Source: an uncultured Acetobacter sp. (lineage in GTDB: Bacteria; Pseudomonadota; Alphaproteobacteria; Acetobacterales; Acetobacteraceae). From it: 29,768 nucleotides of DNA. Both the position numbers and the translations under genes were made by a program. Where the stretch lies: contig NZ_CALLXM010000240.1 of the NCBI RefSeq assembly GCF_937875265.1, positions 1 through 29,768 of the forward strand. The letters run 5' to 3'. The notes beneath the pieces were generated by a model. The model did not search any database, was not told where the DNA came from, and worked only from the letters and a program-made list of their open reading frames with translations. Of this stretch, positions 21,656 through 29,768 are shown in pieces (position 1 is the first letter of the stretch; the number at the start of each line of letters is the position of its first letter).

Positions 21656-22861
21656 ATGATTCCAGCTCTGATACCGACCTACAACCGTGCCCCCCTCGCT
21701 TTTGAGCGTGGCGAAGGCACCTGGCTGTACACGACGGACGGGCGACGATTTCTGGACTTTGCCGCAGGCATTGCCACCTGCTCCATCGGGCATGCGCACC
21801 CGCATATGGTGCAGGAGCTGAACGGGCAGATCGGGCGGGTGATGCACGTGTCCAACCTGTTCCAGATTCCGCAGGCCACACGGCTGGCGGAACGGCTGGT
21901 GGCCAACAGCTTTGCGGACACGGTGTTCTTCTGCAATTCCGGCGCGGAAGCCAATGAAGGCATGGTGAAATTCGCCCGCCGGGCACAGGCCATGTCCGGC
22001 CACCCGGAACGGACGGATATTATCTGCATGGATGGCGCATTTCATGGCCGGACGCTGGCCATGCTTTCCGCCACAGGCAACCCGAAATATCTGGAAGGCT
22101 TTGGCGCTCCCGTTTCCGGGTTTGTGCATGTGCCGTTTAATGACATTGAGGCCCTGAAAGCTGCCATTACGCCTCAGACTGCGGCCATTATGCTGGAACC
22201 CATTCAGGGCGAAAGCGGCATTAAGGTTGCAAGCACCGACTATTTGAAAGCTGTCCGTGCGCTGTGTGATGAAACCGGCGTGCTGCTGGCTCTGGATGAA
22301 GTGCAGTCCGGCGTAGGCCGAACCGGCAAACTCTTTGCGCATGAATGGGCCGGGATTACGCCGGATGTGATGTCCGCCGCCAAAGGGCTTGGCGGGGGCT
22401 TCCCCATCGGGGCCGTTCTGGCAACCGAGGCCGTGGCCAGCTGCATGACGGCAGGCACGCACGGCACCACGTTTGGCGGGAACCCGCTGGCCTGCACCGC
22501 AGGCAATGCCGTGCTGGATGTTCTGCTGGCCCCCGGCTTTTTAGAGCAGGTCCGCTCCCGCGCAGCCCTGCTGGATACGCTGCTGGATGAGCTGGTGCAG
22601 GACGCACCAACCGTTTTTGCTGAACGGCGCGGCCTTGGCCTGCTGATCGGCCTGCGCTGCGTGCTGCCCGTCGGGACCGTACAGGCCGCGGCACAGGATG
22701 CTGACCTGCTGTGCGTTACGGCAGGTGACAACGTGCTGCGTCTGGTCCCGCCCCTCACCCTTTCTGAAAATGAGTGCCGTGAAGCCGTCTCCCGCCTGAA
22801 AAAGGCGGTGCAGAGCCTGACCGATAAACACAATAATAAAACACTGGAGCCAACCCTGTGA
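21656..22861 (+). CDS. argD: Acetylornithine aminotransferase
   Basis: 401 residues, class III PLP aminotransferase. It moves an amino group from glutamate to N-acetylglutamate semialdehyde in arginine synthesis, and may also act on succinyldiaminopimelate in lysine synthesis. FFCNSGAEANE binds PLP phosphate, LALDEVQSGVGRTG carries the PLP-ring Asp, and K243 in SAAKGLGGGFPIGA forms the Schiff base. HGTTFGGNPLAC is also typical. The preference for argD over ornithine aminotransferase rests on length and the argF gene immediately downstream, which overlaps the stop as GTGA. The RBS is weak; a terminator-like hairpin lies in the leader. Confidence 0.93.
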   Translation: MIPALIPTYNRAPLAFERGEGTWLYTTDGRRFLDFAAGIATCSIGHAHPHMVQELNGQIGRVMHVSNLFQIPQATRLAERLVANSFADTVFFCNSGAEANEGMVKFARRAQAMSGHPERTDIICMDGAFHGRTLAMLSATGNPKYLEGFGAPVSGFVHVPFNDIEALKAAITPQTAAIMLEPIQGESGIKVASTDYLKAVRALCDETGVLLALDEVQSGVGRTGKLFAHEWAGITPDVMSAAKGLGGGFPIGAVLATEAVASCMTAGTHGTTFGGNPLACTAGNAVLDVLLAPGFLEQVRSRAALLDTLLDELVQDAPTVFAERRGLGLLIGLRCVLPVGTVQAAAQDADLLCVTAGDNVLRLVPPLTLSENECREAVSRLKKAVQSLTDKHNNKTLEPTL

Positions 22862-23856
22862 GCGCAGCCCTTTCTTCCCTTTCGTCTTCCACCACGCATA
22901 CCGGGCCGCGCCACTTCCTCGACCTGAAAGATCTGGACGCAGCAACCCTGCGCCAGATTCTGGACGTGGCACAGGGCATGAAGCGGATGCAGAAGGGCCG
23001 TCGTTTCCCACTGCACCCGCGCGTGCCGCTGGCCGGGCGGGCTCTGGGCATTATTCTCTCCAAGCCCTCCACCCGCACCCGTGTCTCGTTTGAAGTGGGT
23101 ATTCGTCAGCTGGGCGGGGATGCCGTCATTCTCTCCCCTGCGGATATGCAGATCGGGCGTGGGGAAACCATTACTGACACAGCCCGCGTGCTCTCCCGCT
23201 TTGTGGATGCCCTCGTGCTGCGCACGGGCCGCACGGAAAACCTGCATGAACTGGCCCGTGCCGCCAGCGTGCCGGTTATCAACGGTCTGACCCCGGCCTC
23301 TCACCCCGTGCAGATTCTGGCCGATATCCTGACCTATGAGGAACACCGTGGCCCGGTAAAGGGCCGCACCTTTGCGTGGACGGGTGATGGCAACAACGTG
23401 CTGGTCTCCCTGATTGAAGGGGCTGTCCGCTTCGGCTTCAAACTCCGCGCGGCCACCCCGGCAGACATGGCCCCGCCGCAGGCCGTGCTGGACTGGGCAA
23501 AACAGGAAGGGGGGGATGTGGTGCTGACCACAGACCCACGCGCCGCCGTAGAAGGCGCTGACTGTGTGGTGACGGATACTTGGCTGAGCATGTCGGATTC
23601 GGAAGAAGAATCCGCTATGCGCCTCGCCCGACTGTCCCCCTACCGGGTGGATGCGGCCCTGATGGCTCTGGCAGCACCGGATGCCCTGTTCATGCACTGC
23701 CTGCCTGCCCATATTGGGGAAGAAGTGACGCAGGACGTGTTTGAAGGCGCACAATCCGTTGTGTTTGATGAAGCTGAAAACCGCCTGCACGCCCAGAAAG
23801 GCCTTCTGGCCTGGACCATGGGCGGAGAGAACTGGACCTCTTTCGGGAAGGAATAA
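22858..23856 (+). CDS. argF: Ornithine carbamoyltransferase
   Basis: 332 residues. It makes citrulline from ornithine and carbamoyl phosphate. Carbamoyl-phosphate binding is by STRTR (71-75), R122, H149 and Q152 of HPVQ; ornithine binding is by DTWLSM and the catalytic C281 in HCLPAH. One oddity is HCLPAHIGEEV, where most relatives I recall have Arg after HCLPAH. The Arg expected at the C-terminal NRLHAQK is present, so activity is likely. The N-terminal ~17 residues (Ser/Ala/Thr) are a variable extension. The GTG start overlaps the argD stop. Confidence 0.95.
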   Translation: MSAALSSLSSSTTHTGPRHFLDLKDLDAATLRQILDVAQGMKRMQKGRRFPLHPRVPLAGRALGIILSKPSTRTRVSFEVGIRQLGGDAVILSPADMQIGRGETITDTARVLSRFVDALVLRTGRTENLHELARAASVPVINGLTPASHPVQILADILTYEEHRGPVKGRTFAWTGDGNNVLVSLIEGAVRFGFKLRAATPADMAPPQAVLDWAKQEGGDVVLTTDPRAAVEGADCVVTDTWLSMSDSEEESAMRLARLSPYRVDAALMALAAPDALFMHCLPAHIGEEVTQDVFEGAQSVVFDEAENRLHAQKGLLAWTMGGENWTSFGKE

Positions 23857-23859
23857 GCC

Positions 23860-24177
23860 ATGAGCGGCGCGGATAAACCGGTAACCCCGTCCAGCACGGA
23901 AGACACACCGGCTACACCCGGATGGGTGGAAGACAGTCTGGACCGTATTCTGGCCAGCCTGCCGTTTTCAGCGGAGAAACTCGCGCCGCTCCGCGCCTCC
24001 TATCTGGAGTGTCTCGCAGGCTGTGGCCGCGCTGCGGACCTGGACTCCGCGCATGATGCCTGCCGTAAGGGCTTTCTGCGCGCCCTGAAAGACAGTCTGG
24101 GGCTCGACGCTGAGGCTGCCCGCACGCTGGAGCCGCAGCTTGAACAGCTGGAACTCTCCATTTCATCGGATGTCTGA
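23860..24177 (+). CDS. Small protein of unknown function between argF and hslO
   Basis: 105 residues, starting 3 bases after the argF stop. The first ~22 residues are rich in Thr, Pro, Ser and Asp and probably disordered. The rest is predicted helical and acidic, with three cysteines (YLECLAGC, then DACRKGF) in a Cx3C...C pattern. There is no signal peptide. I recognise no family. Its place between argF and the redox chaperone gene suggests only that it is co-transcribed; the cysteines could be redox- or metal-related, which is speculation. Confidence 0.7.
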   Translation: MSGADKPVTPSSTEDTPATPGWVEDSLDRILASLPFSAEKLAPLRASYLECLAGCGRAADLDSAHDACRKGFLRALKDSLGLDAEAARTLEPQLEQLELSISSDV

Positions 24178-24261
24178 ACGCACGCCACGGTAAGAACCGC
24201 ACTGGCGGGGGAGCACACCCCTCCCCATATTCCCCAGCACTGATCGTAATTAAGGTTCTTT

Positions 24262-25212
24262 ATGGAAACTCCTGCTTTTCTTGACCGTGACCGTCCTGAC
24301 GTGCCGGATCTGGTTGTTCCCGGTGGCGTGACGCCGTTCTACCTGCAAGGCCGCCCTGTGCGCGGGCGGCTGGTTCGCCTTGGCGTGCTGACCGATGTCC
24401 TGCTGACCCGGCATGACCACCCCGGCGTGGTCAACCGTCTGGCAGGCAAGGCGCTGGCGCTGGTAGCTGGTCTGGCCTCTGCGCTGAAGTTTCAGGGCGC
24501 GTTTTCGCTCCAGATCAAAGGCGACGGCCCCGTCACCATGCTGGTGGCAGACTGCACGGATACCGGTGCCCTGCGCTTTTACGCCCGCACGGATGAGGAC
24601 GCTCTGGACACCCTGCTTCAGGACACCCCGAACCCGACTGACCGTGAACTGCTGGGTAATGGCTATATGGCCCTCACGGTGGATCAGGGCCCGGACACAG
24701 ACCGACATCAGGGCATTGTGGACATTGCGGGAGATGACCTCGCAAAAATGGCCATGCACTATTTTTCCACTAGTGAGCAGCATGCCTGCTGGGTGTATCT
24801 GTGCTGCACCATGACCGATGCAGGCTGGCGCGCTGGCGGCCTTGTGCTTGAACGCATTGCCGGAGAAGGCGGCACCCATGTGTCAGGCGATCATGACGCC
24901 GATGCAAGCTGGGAAACCGCCACCATTCTGGCCTCCACCCTCTCCACAAAAGAGGTTCTGGACGATGCGCTACCCCCTTCCACGCTGCTCTATCGTCTGT
25001 TCCATGAAGAAGACCTGCATGTGAGCCACCCACGGGCACTGGCCTATGGCTGCCGTTGCTCCCGCGCGCGTCTGGCCACGGTGCTGGAAGGGTTCGACAC
25101 GGATGATCTGGACCACATGTGCCAGGATGACGGGCAGATTGTGATGACCTGCGAATTCTGCAACCATGACTTCCGCTTCCCGCGTCATAACATCGCGCCG
25201 CGTACGGCCTGA
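24262..25212 (+). CDS. hslO: Redox-regulated chaperone Hsp33
   Basis: 316 residues. Hsp33 is a cytoplasmic holdase that becomes active when oxidants release its zinc and join its cysteines. The C-terminal zinc site is complete: CxC at 264/266 (GCRCSRARL) and CxxC at 297/300 (CEFCNHDFRF). The N-terminal domain has the usual KFQGAFSLQIKGDGPVTML strand pair and the GNGYMALTVDQ segment. AAGG lies 7 bases before the ATG at 24262. It follows the small unknown gene by 84 bases and precedes a lipoprotein gene by 14. Confidence 0.95.
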   Translation: METPAFLDRDRPDVPDLVVPGGVTPFYLQGRPVRGRLVRLGVLTDVLLTRHDHPGVVNRLAGKALALVAGLASALKFQGAFSLQIKGDGPVTMLVADCTDTGALRFYARTDEDALDTLLQDTPNPTDRELLGNGYMALTVDQGPDTDRHQGIVDIAGDDLAKMAMHYFSTSEQHACWVYLCCTMTDAGWRAGGLVLERIAGEGGTHVSGDHDADASWETATILASTLSTKEVLDDALPPSTLLYRLFHEEDLHVSHPRALAYGCRCSRARLATVLEGFDTDDLDHMCQDDGQIVMTCEFCNHDFRFPRHNIAPRTA

Positions 25213-25226
25213 AGGGACCTGTTTCC

Positions 25227-26201
25227 ATGTCGCTGTTTTTTCGCCCGCTTCGCGCAACATGCTCTGTCGCTCTGCTCCTGCCAGCCTTTCTGGTAGGCTG
25301 TGCGGGCGATACGCAGCCGACAAAATTCTCCCCCCTGCGGTATGACTATCTGAGCGTGCTGCACCTCAACACCTCCACACTGGACGTTCAGGACAACACG
25401 CTCCAGAATCCTGTTGTGGGGGATATTGGCGGGCGAGCCCCGACCCCACCCGTGCAAGCCCTCCGCCAGATGGCGCAGGACAGGCTGGTGGCGGCTGGAA
25501 GTGCTGGTACAGCACAGTTTGTTATTGATCGTGCATCCATCCTGCATAATGCAGGAGGCGTGCTTTCCGGCCAGATGGATGTGCATCTGGTGGTGCTGAA
25601 CAGCGGCGGCACACAGGCTGCGCGTGCAGAAGCCCATGTTTCCCAGACCCTGCGGCCCGACCTCTCCAAAGGGGATGCGGACAGCCAGGCCAATCTGTAC
25701 GAACTCACCAATGACATGATGCAGCGCATGAATGTGGAATTTGAGTATCAGATCCGCAGTTCCATGAAGGACTGGCTGGTCGATGCGGGCGGCACGCCGG
25801 TTGGCTCAGCCATTCAGAGCCAGTCACTGGATGCACCGGGCACCAAAACTGGTACGGCAGCCAGCAGCGTTGTTCCGGCAGCCGCAACGGGTGTGACCAG
25901 TGCCCCGGCGCTTGCAACGCCTGCGGTCTCAACACCGGAAGTCACCACTCCCACCATAACGACACCAACAGTGGCAATGCCGACCATTACCACCCCGGAT
26001 GTCTCTGTGCCGGATGCAACATCTTCCACCACATTGCCTGCAAACAGCCCTGTCCCTGACGCACCGGCAAGCAATGCATCTGCCAAAGCCTCTGAACCAG
26101 ACCCGGTTTTTCCGGCAGGTGAAGATGATGATGCGTCATCTTCCTCCACTCCGAAAACCCACTCCCCTCAGCCCGGCGTTCTGCAACTCCCCAAACGGTG
26201 A
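25227..26201 (+). CDS. Lipoprotein of unknown function with Thr/Pro-repeat tail
   Basis: 324 residues. The signal peptide ends in LVGC with lipidated C25. Residues about 30-195 form a globular domain: FSPLRYDYLSVLHLNTSTLDV, a MAQDRLVAAG segment, VIDRASIL, and near its end MMQRMNVEFEYQIR. I take this for a conserved Acetobacteraceae family but know no function. Residues about 210-324 are low complexity: degenerate repeats of the type TPxVTTPTIT, then an acidic DDDASSSS patch and a basic-Pro end, likely an extended spacer through the periplasm or cell wall. AAGGGA lies about 9 bases before the ATG. It is the last gene of the argD unit and is followed by a terminator. Confidence 0.78.
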   Translation: MSLFFRPLRATCSVALLLPAFLVGCAGDTQPTKFSPLRYDYLSVLHLNTSTLDVQDNTLQNPVVGDIGGRAPTPPVQALRQMAQDRLVAAGSAGTAQFVIDRASILHNAGGVLSGQMDVHLVVLNSGGTQAARAEAHVSQTLRPDLSKGDADSQANLYELTNDMMQRMNVEFEYQIRSSMKDWLVDAGGTPVGSAIQSQSLDAPGTKTGTAASSVVPAAATGVTSAPALATPAVSTPEVTTPTITTPTVAMPTITTPDVSVPDATSSTTLPANSPVPDAPASNASAKASEPDPVFPAGEDDDASSSSTPKTHSPQPGVLQLPKR

Positions 26202-26216
26202 GCAAAACCCTTTAAA

Positions 26217-26248
26217 CCCGGCCTGCTCTCCAGTGGGAGCAGGCCGGG
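26217..26248. terminator. Hairpin terminator between the lipoprotein and receptor genes
   Basis: A perfect 12-bp stem, CCCGGCCTGCTC (26217-26228) with GAGCAGGCCGGG (26237-26248), and an 8-base loop. On the minus strand it is followed by TTTAAAGGGTTTT, on the plus strand by no direct T run. It lies between converging genes. Confidence 0.75.
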
Positions 26249-26267
26249 CCACACGCCAGCACCATTT

Positions 26268-28569
26268 TTAAAAATTGCTTTGTACGGACGCCATAAAGCT
26301 CCGGGGCTCTCCATAATAATTGTAGTAATAGACGTTCCCCAAACGCTGATAATAACGCGTATTGGAAAGGTTATTGACGCTAAAGGTCATGTTCAGTTCT
26401 GGCCGCCACTGGTAGCCAACCTGCGCACTGGCCACAGCATAAGCCCCCTGCCGAACGGTACGGGTTGTGCCAAACGTGCTGCTTTGCGCATCCACCCCGG
26501 CCCCAATACTCCAGACATTCCGTGTGACCTCCGGGGCCGCAAAACGGTAATGCGTCCAGAGTTTGAACAGATGGCGGGGGGAATTAGGCGTATAGGCCAG
26601 CCCGGCCAGACCGGAATCATCCTTCAGGATTTTATTATCGTTGTAGGTATAGCCCAGGTTGATATCCCACCCGGTTAGCAGGCGGCCAAGCATTTCAAAC
26701 TCCACGCCCTGACTGCTTACCTTGCCCGCTGCATGGTAGCAGGTGCTGGTGCCAGATAACCCGCAGACGGATGATGCATCCTGATCTTCCATCGCCTTGT
26801 TCCGCTCAACAATATGGTATCCTGCCAGTGTTACACTCAGGTTTCTCTGGAAGAAGGAGCCTTTGAAGCCCCCTTCAATCTGCTGCCCCAGAACGGGTTT
26901 GAGCCGTCCGGCAAGGCTGTAAGCGGATTGTGGCTGGAACGTATCTGTAAAGCTCACATAGGCCGCAACCTGTGGCACAATATGCCAGACCAGTCCGGCA
27001 TACGGTGTGGGCACAGCACCGTTCTTCTGGCTAACAACATACGGCGTGTTTTTGGAAAGATTCTTGAATTTATATTCGTAAAAACTCAGCCGCCCACCAA
27101 GTAACAAATCAAGGGAGGGCAGAAGCTGAATACGCGCAGACCCGTATACGCCCATCTGCTGCGTGGGTTCACGGTAGCGGGTGGTAATATTGGGCCGGAT
27201 GGTTTCAGAAATAGCGGGGGAGAAAATATCCAGATTCGTCAGGCCCGGTGTGGTGCGCCATGAGGCTGATGCCCCGCCATCATATAGCAGATCGGAATCA
27301 TAATTAGCCCCGATCAGTAAATCATGTTTGCGGTTCAGCAGATGCACTGGCCCGGTAAAATACAGGTCTGCACCATCATAAATCTCCCGGCCTTCATAAC
27401 GGGACACAACAAAATTTCCGGTGTTCTGAGCTGTCACCACACTGTTCAGATATGTGTAGTGCATGGAGCTATCGGTTTCACGGTGGCGGCCTGTCAGGCG
27501 CCCACGCCAGCCCGCGCCAAACTGATGCTCCAGTTCCCCGCTAAACTCATACATAGGGGAGCTGGTCTGGCCCCAGTTTGCACCCACAAAACTGTTCCGT
27601 GCCAGATGCAGGTCCGCGCCAGATGCCGCCGTGGGCAAGCCCATTAAAGCGCGTCGTATCATTTTTCTGGCCCGTAGCGGACAGGGAAAGCGTGGTTTTT
27701 TCCGTAATATGCACATCAATATCCGCATAGGCTGTCCAGCGGGTATCATGCGCGTTCTTATAGAAAAAATTACGGTCTCCCCCGGCCAGTACAAACCGGC
27801 CCGTCACGCGTTTGGAGGCCACCAGCGGGCCGGTCACATCCGCATCCGCATGGAACGTATCCCATGACCCACCGGTAAAGGAGCCTTGTGCCCGATATGT
27901 ATCCAGCGGGCGTTTGCGCACAAAGTTCACGCTCCCCCCTGGTGGTGCTGACCCCTGAAACATACCGTCCGGGCCGCGCAAAACTTCAAGGCGATCATAC
28001 ACGGCAAGATCAAACTGCTGGCTGAACTGCAATCCGCCACTGGACGGCACACCGTCAAATTGCGGCAACATGGAATAGCCGCGTGAGGTAAAGCCTGCGG
28101 TGCCATCCCCGTACAGATTGACGTTCACACCGGGCACCTGTTTGAGCGCCTGATCCACCGTTGTCAGATTCTGGTCGTGCATCTGCTGACGACTGATAAC
28201 GGAAACAGATTGCGGAATCTGGTCCAGCCGCAACAGCATTTTGGTCATGGAAACAGCCTTGACCACATAGCTGCCGGTGCCATCCGTAGTGGCGTTCTTG
28301 TGCCGCTGCCCCTGCACCAGAAGCTTTTCAAGGCTTCCCGGCGTTTCATCATCCTCAGAGTGTTGCGCAAGTTTTGCGGTCTGTGCGGCTTTTTTCGTCG
28401 CCTCTGTTGTCTCTGAGGCTTCTGTTACCGTGGCACAAAAAGCTGGTGCGGCAGAAAAACTGCCAGCTGCCCCGCAGAGCATCAGGCCTGAGCAGGATAA
28501 CAGGCCTGCCTTTAAACGCTTCATTCCAGATAATGCTCTGTTTTCGGCATGGTGTTCCACCGCACTCAT
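26268..28569 (-). pseudogene. TonB-dependent siderophore receptor, broken by a +1 frameshift
   Basis: An outer-membrane ferric-siderophore receptor of the FhuA/FpvA type in two frames. The N-terminal frame (28569 to a stop at 27547) has a signal peptide, the plug domain (IPQSVSVISRQQM, QALKQVPGVNV, FTSRGYSM, LEVLRGPDGMFQG, PPGGSVNFVRKRP) and the first strands. The C-terminal frame continues the barrel to a final Phe, the usual outer-membrane end. The switch falls at GGG (27640-27642 on the minus strand). Removing one G joins FNG to LPTAASGADL and gives a 766-residue receptor of normal length. An extra C in the nearby CCC (27633-27635) would also explain it. Either the gene is recently inactivated or the read has an error. 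The ATG at 28569 is used; one at 28524 would give a shorter signal. Confidence 0.85.
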
Positions 28570-28592
28570 GACACGCCCCGCCGCTTTTGATG

Positions 28593-28614
28593 TTAAGAAT
28601 TAGTCGCATTATCA
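28593..28614 (-). promoter_or_regulatory. Candidate Fur box upstream of the siderophore receptor
   Basis: On the minus strand the segment contains TGATAATGCGACTAATTC, resembling the Fur consensus (two GATAAT-like hexamers and a reversed half-site) and the AT-rich TGCGA...TTCT form seen at iron-transport promoters. It ends 24 bases before the receptor ATG, where repression would be effective. Imperfect match; role inferred. Confidence 0.5.
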
Positions 28615-28621
28615 CTTTTCC

Positions 28622-28633
28622 GTGAAATTTCAC
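28622..28633. promoter_or_regulatory. Perfect 12-bp palindrome between the receptor and hrpB
   Basis: GTGAAATTTCAC is a perfect palindrome, next to the Fur-like site in the 195-base divergent region. It may be an operator of another dimeric regulator; none is encoded nearby. Confidence 0.4.
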
Positions 28634-28764
28634 AAGAGGCCAGCACCCCGATTAATCAATATTTTTAATGAAACACTTTCAGAAAACGGTATCAGGCTCA
28701 CATCAAACCGCCGCGCCAGATATTTGAAATTGCAGCCTGCTCGCCGCGCCGCCATAACACCTTC

Positions 28765-29768
28765 ATGCCAAACCAGACGCCCTCCCCCTCTCCTTTTGCC
28801 ATTGCCGATGGCCTGCCCGTGCAGGACGTGCTGCCAGAGCTGTGCGCCGTTCTGGCCCGCACGCCCACGGCAGAGCAGCCAGCCTCCGCCATTCTGGTTG
28901 CGCCGCCGGGGGCGGGGAAAACCACCACAGTGCCGCCGGTTCTGGCTGCCGCCCCGTGGAGGAAGGAAGCGGACCGCATCATCATGCTGGAGCCGCGCCG
29001 TCTGGCTGCCCGTGCTGCGGCCACGCGCATTGCGTCCCTGATGGGGGAAGAGGTGGGGGGCTTTGTGGGCTTCCGCACCCGGCTGGATGCCGCTGTGTCT
29101 GACCGCACCCGGATTGAGGTGCTGACGGAAGGCCTGTTCCTGCGCCGCCTGCTGGGCGACCCTATGTTGGAAAACGTGGCCTGCGTGGTGGTGGATGAGG
29201 TGCATGAGCGCTCACTTGAAGCAGACCTCGCTTTAGCCTTCTGCCTTGACCTGCAACGGACTTTACGGCCTGACCTGCGGCTGGTGGCCATGTCCGCCAC
29301 AGCGGAAACAGAGCGACTGGCCGCCCTGATGAACGCCCCTGTGCTGACCAGTGAAGGCAGGATGTATCCGCTCACCGTGCAGCACGCCAAACGGGATATT
29401 CCGCATCTGCGTGACCTCCCTGCTGTCACCGCTTCCGCCGTGCGGCAGGCACTGGCGGACACGAAGGGTGATATTCTGGTCTTTCTGCCCGGCACCGGAG
29501 AAATCCGGCGCACGGCTCAGCTGCTGGAAGACTGCCGCGCAACAGTTCTGCCGCTGCATGGGGAACTCCCCCCGGCAGAACAGGCGCTGGTATTGCGCCC
29601 CGGCCCACCGGGGCAAAGGCGCGTTATTCTGTCCACCTCCATTGCGGAAACATCGCTAACGGTGCCGGGCGTGCGTGTGGTGGTGGATTGCGGCTTCCGG
29701 CGTGCCCCGCGCTTTGATGCCGGAGCAGGGCTTTCCCGGCTGGAAACGCTCCGTATCTCCCGTGCCGC
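28765..29768 (+). CDS. hrpB: ATP-dependent helicase HrpB (3' end outside window)
   Basis: 334 complete codons are visible and the frame is open at the window end; full-length HrpB is about 820 residues. This is a DEAH-box superfamily 2 helicase. Motifs in order: Walker A PPGAGKTT, EPRRLAARAAA (Ia), TEGLFLRRLL (Ib), the DEVH box in VVDEVHERSLEADLAL, SATAE (III), LVFLPGTGEIRR (IV) and STSIAETSLTVPGV (V) followed by VVDCGFRR. The cellular substrate of bacterial HrpB is not well defined. The ATG at 28765 has no good RBS. A frame-shifted open frame at 28622-29041 is only a shadow. It is divergent from the broken siderophore receptor. Confidence 0.93.
   Translation, partial: MPNQTPSPSPFAIADGLPVQDVLPELCAVLARTPTAEQPASAILVAPPGAGKTTTVPPVLAAAPWRKEADRIIMLEPRRLAARAAATRIASLMGEEVGGFVGFRTRLDAAVSDRTRIEVLTEGLFLRRLLGDPMLENVACVVVDEVHERSLEADLALAFCLDLQRTLRPDLRLVAMSATAETERLAALMNAPVLTSEGRMYPLTVQHAKRDIPHLRDLPAVTASAVRQALADTKGDILVFLPGTGEIRRTAQLLEDCRATVLPLHGELPPAEQALVLRPGPPGQRRVILSTSIAETSLTVPGVRVVVDCGFRRAPRFDAGAGLSRLETLRISRA

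Noticed and set aside
22240..23790. 516-codon open frame on the minus strand across argD and argF
   Set aside because: It spans two well-supported genes on the other strand and resembles no protein; it is an antisense shadow.
24178..24261. GGGGAG / CTCCCC pair before hslO as a possible terminator
   Set aside because: Short G/C-only complementarity with no T run; it may be chance in a GC-rich gap.
28622..29041. 139-codon plus-strand frame overlapping hrpB
   Set aside because: The hrpB frame from 28765 carries helicase motifs in order; this frame does not and stops early.
1..29768. CRISPR arrays, tRNA or rRNA genes, insertion sequences, integrases, toxin-antitoxin or other defence genes
   Set aside because: Looked for on both strands; no repeat-spacer pattern, cloverleaf, transposase or integrase motif, or two-gene toxin module was seen.

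Overview
The window is ordinary chromosomal DNA from an acetic acid bacterium (Alphaproteobacteria, Acetobacteraceae; most like Acetobacter, genus not certain). Three things point there: dense GC-rich genes with short intergenic spaces, a MutL with its own endonuclease motifs (the alphaproteobacterial type that works without MutH), and several secreted proteins whose look I associate with Acetobacteraceae. There is no rRNA, tRNA, CRISPR array, insertion sequence, integrase or phage gene, and no block of clearly foreign composition. Genes run off both ends: a carboxy-terminal processing protease on the left and an HrpB helicase on the right.

Layout. 1-2572 (+): the end of an S41 protease, overlapped by a DUF1491 gene, then an OmpA-type outer membrane protein. 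2608-2649 is a strong bidirectional terminator. 2724-4309: cysteine synthase (-) and an Rrf2-family regulator (+), divergent around an AT-rich control region with two dyads. 4339-4382 is a second bidirectional terminator. 4452-6003: a lipoprotein (-) and a secreted protein (+) of unknown function, divergent around the longest non-coding stretch. 6112-9102 (+): topoisomerase IV subunit B and a RhtA/EamA-type exporter. 9167-17944 (-): ribF, ileS, lspA, a DUF3035/BamF-like lipoprotein, mutL and an isolated nuoM. 17941-20109 (-): tatA followed by three methionine-salvage genes mtnB, mtnD and mtnC, the last overlapping ribF. 20278-21410 (-): recX coupled to a CHAP-domain lipoprotein. 21656-26201 (+): argD, argF, a small unknown gene, hslO and a lipoprotein with a Thr/Pro-repeat tail. 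26268-28569 (-): a TonB-dependent siderophore receptor broken by a single-base frameshift, with a Fur-box-like site upstream. 28765-end (+): hrpB.

How the genes work together. Most are housekeeping: arginine synthesis (argD, argF), cysteine synthesis with a probable local regulator, methionine salvage (mtnB, mtnD, mtnC; no mtnA or mtnK here), flavin cofactors, Ile-tRNA charging, lipoprotein maturation and envelope assembly (lspA beside a BamF-like lipoprotein), mismatch repair and recombination control. Many neighbours overlap by 1 or 4 bases and start with GTG, which suggests translational coupling.

I did not find a convincing new multi-gene system. The observations most worth checking are the frameshifted receptor, the nuoM gene without other complex I genes, the terminator-like hairpin in the argD leader, the dyads between cysK and the Rrf2 gene, and the unknown secreted proteins.
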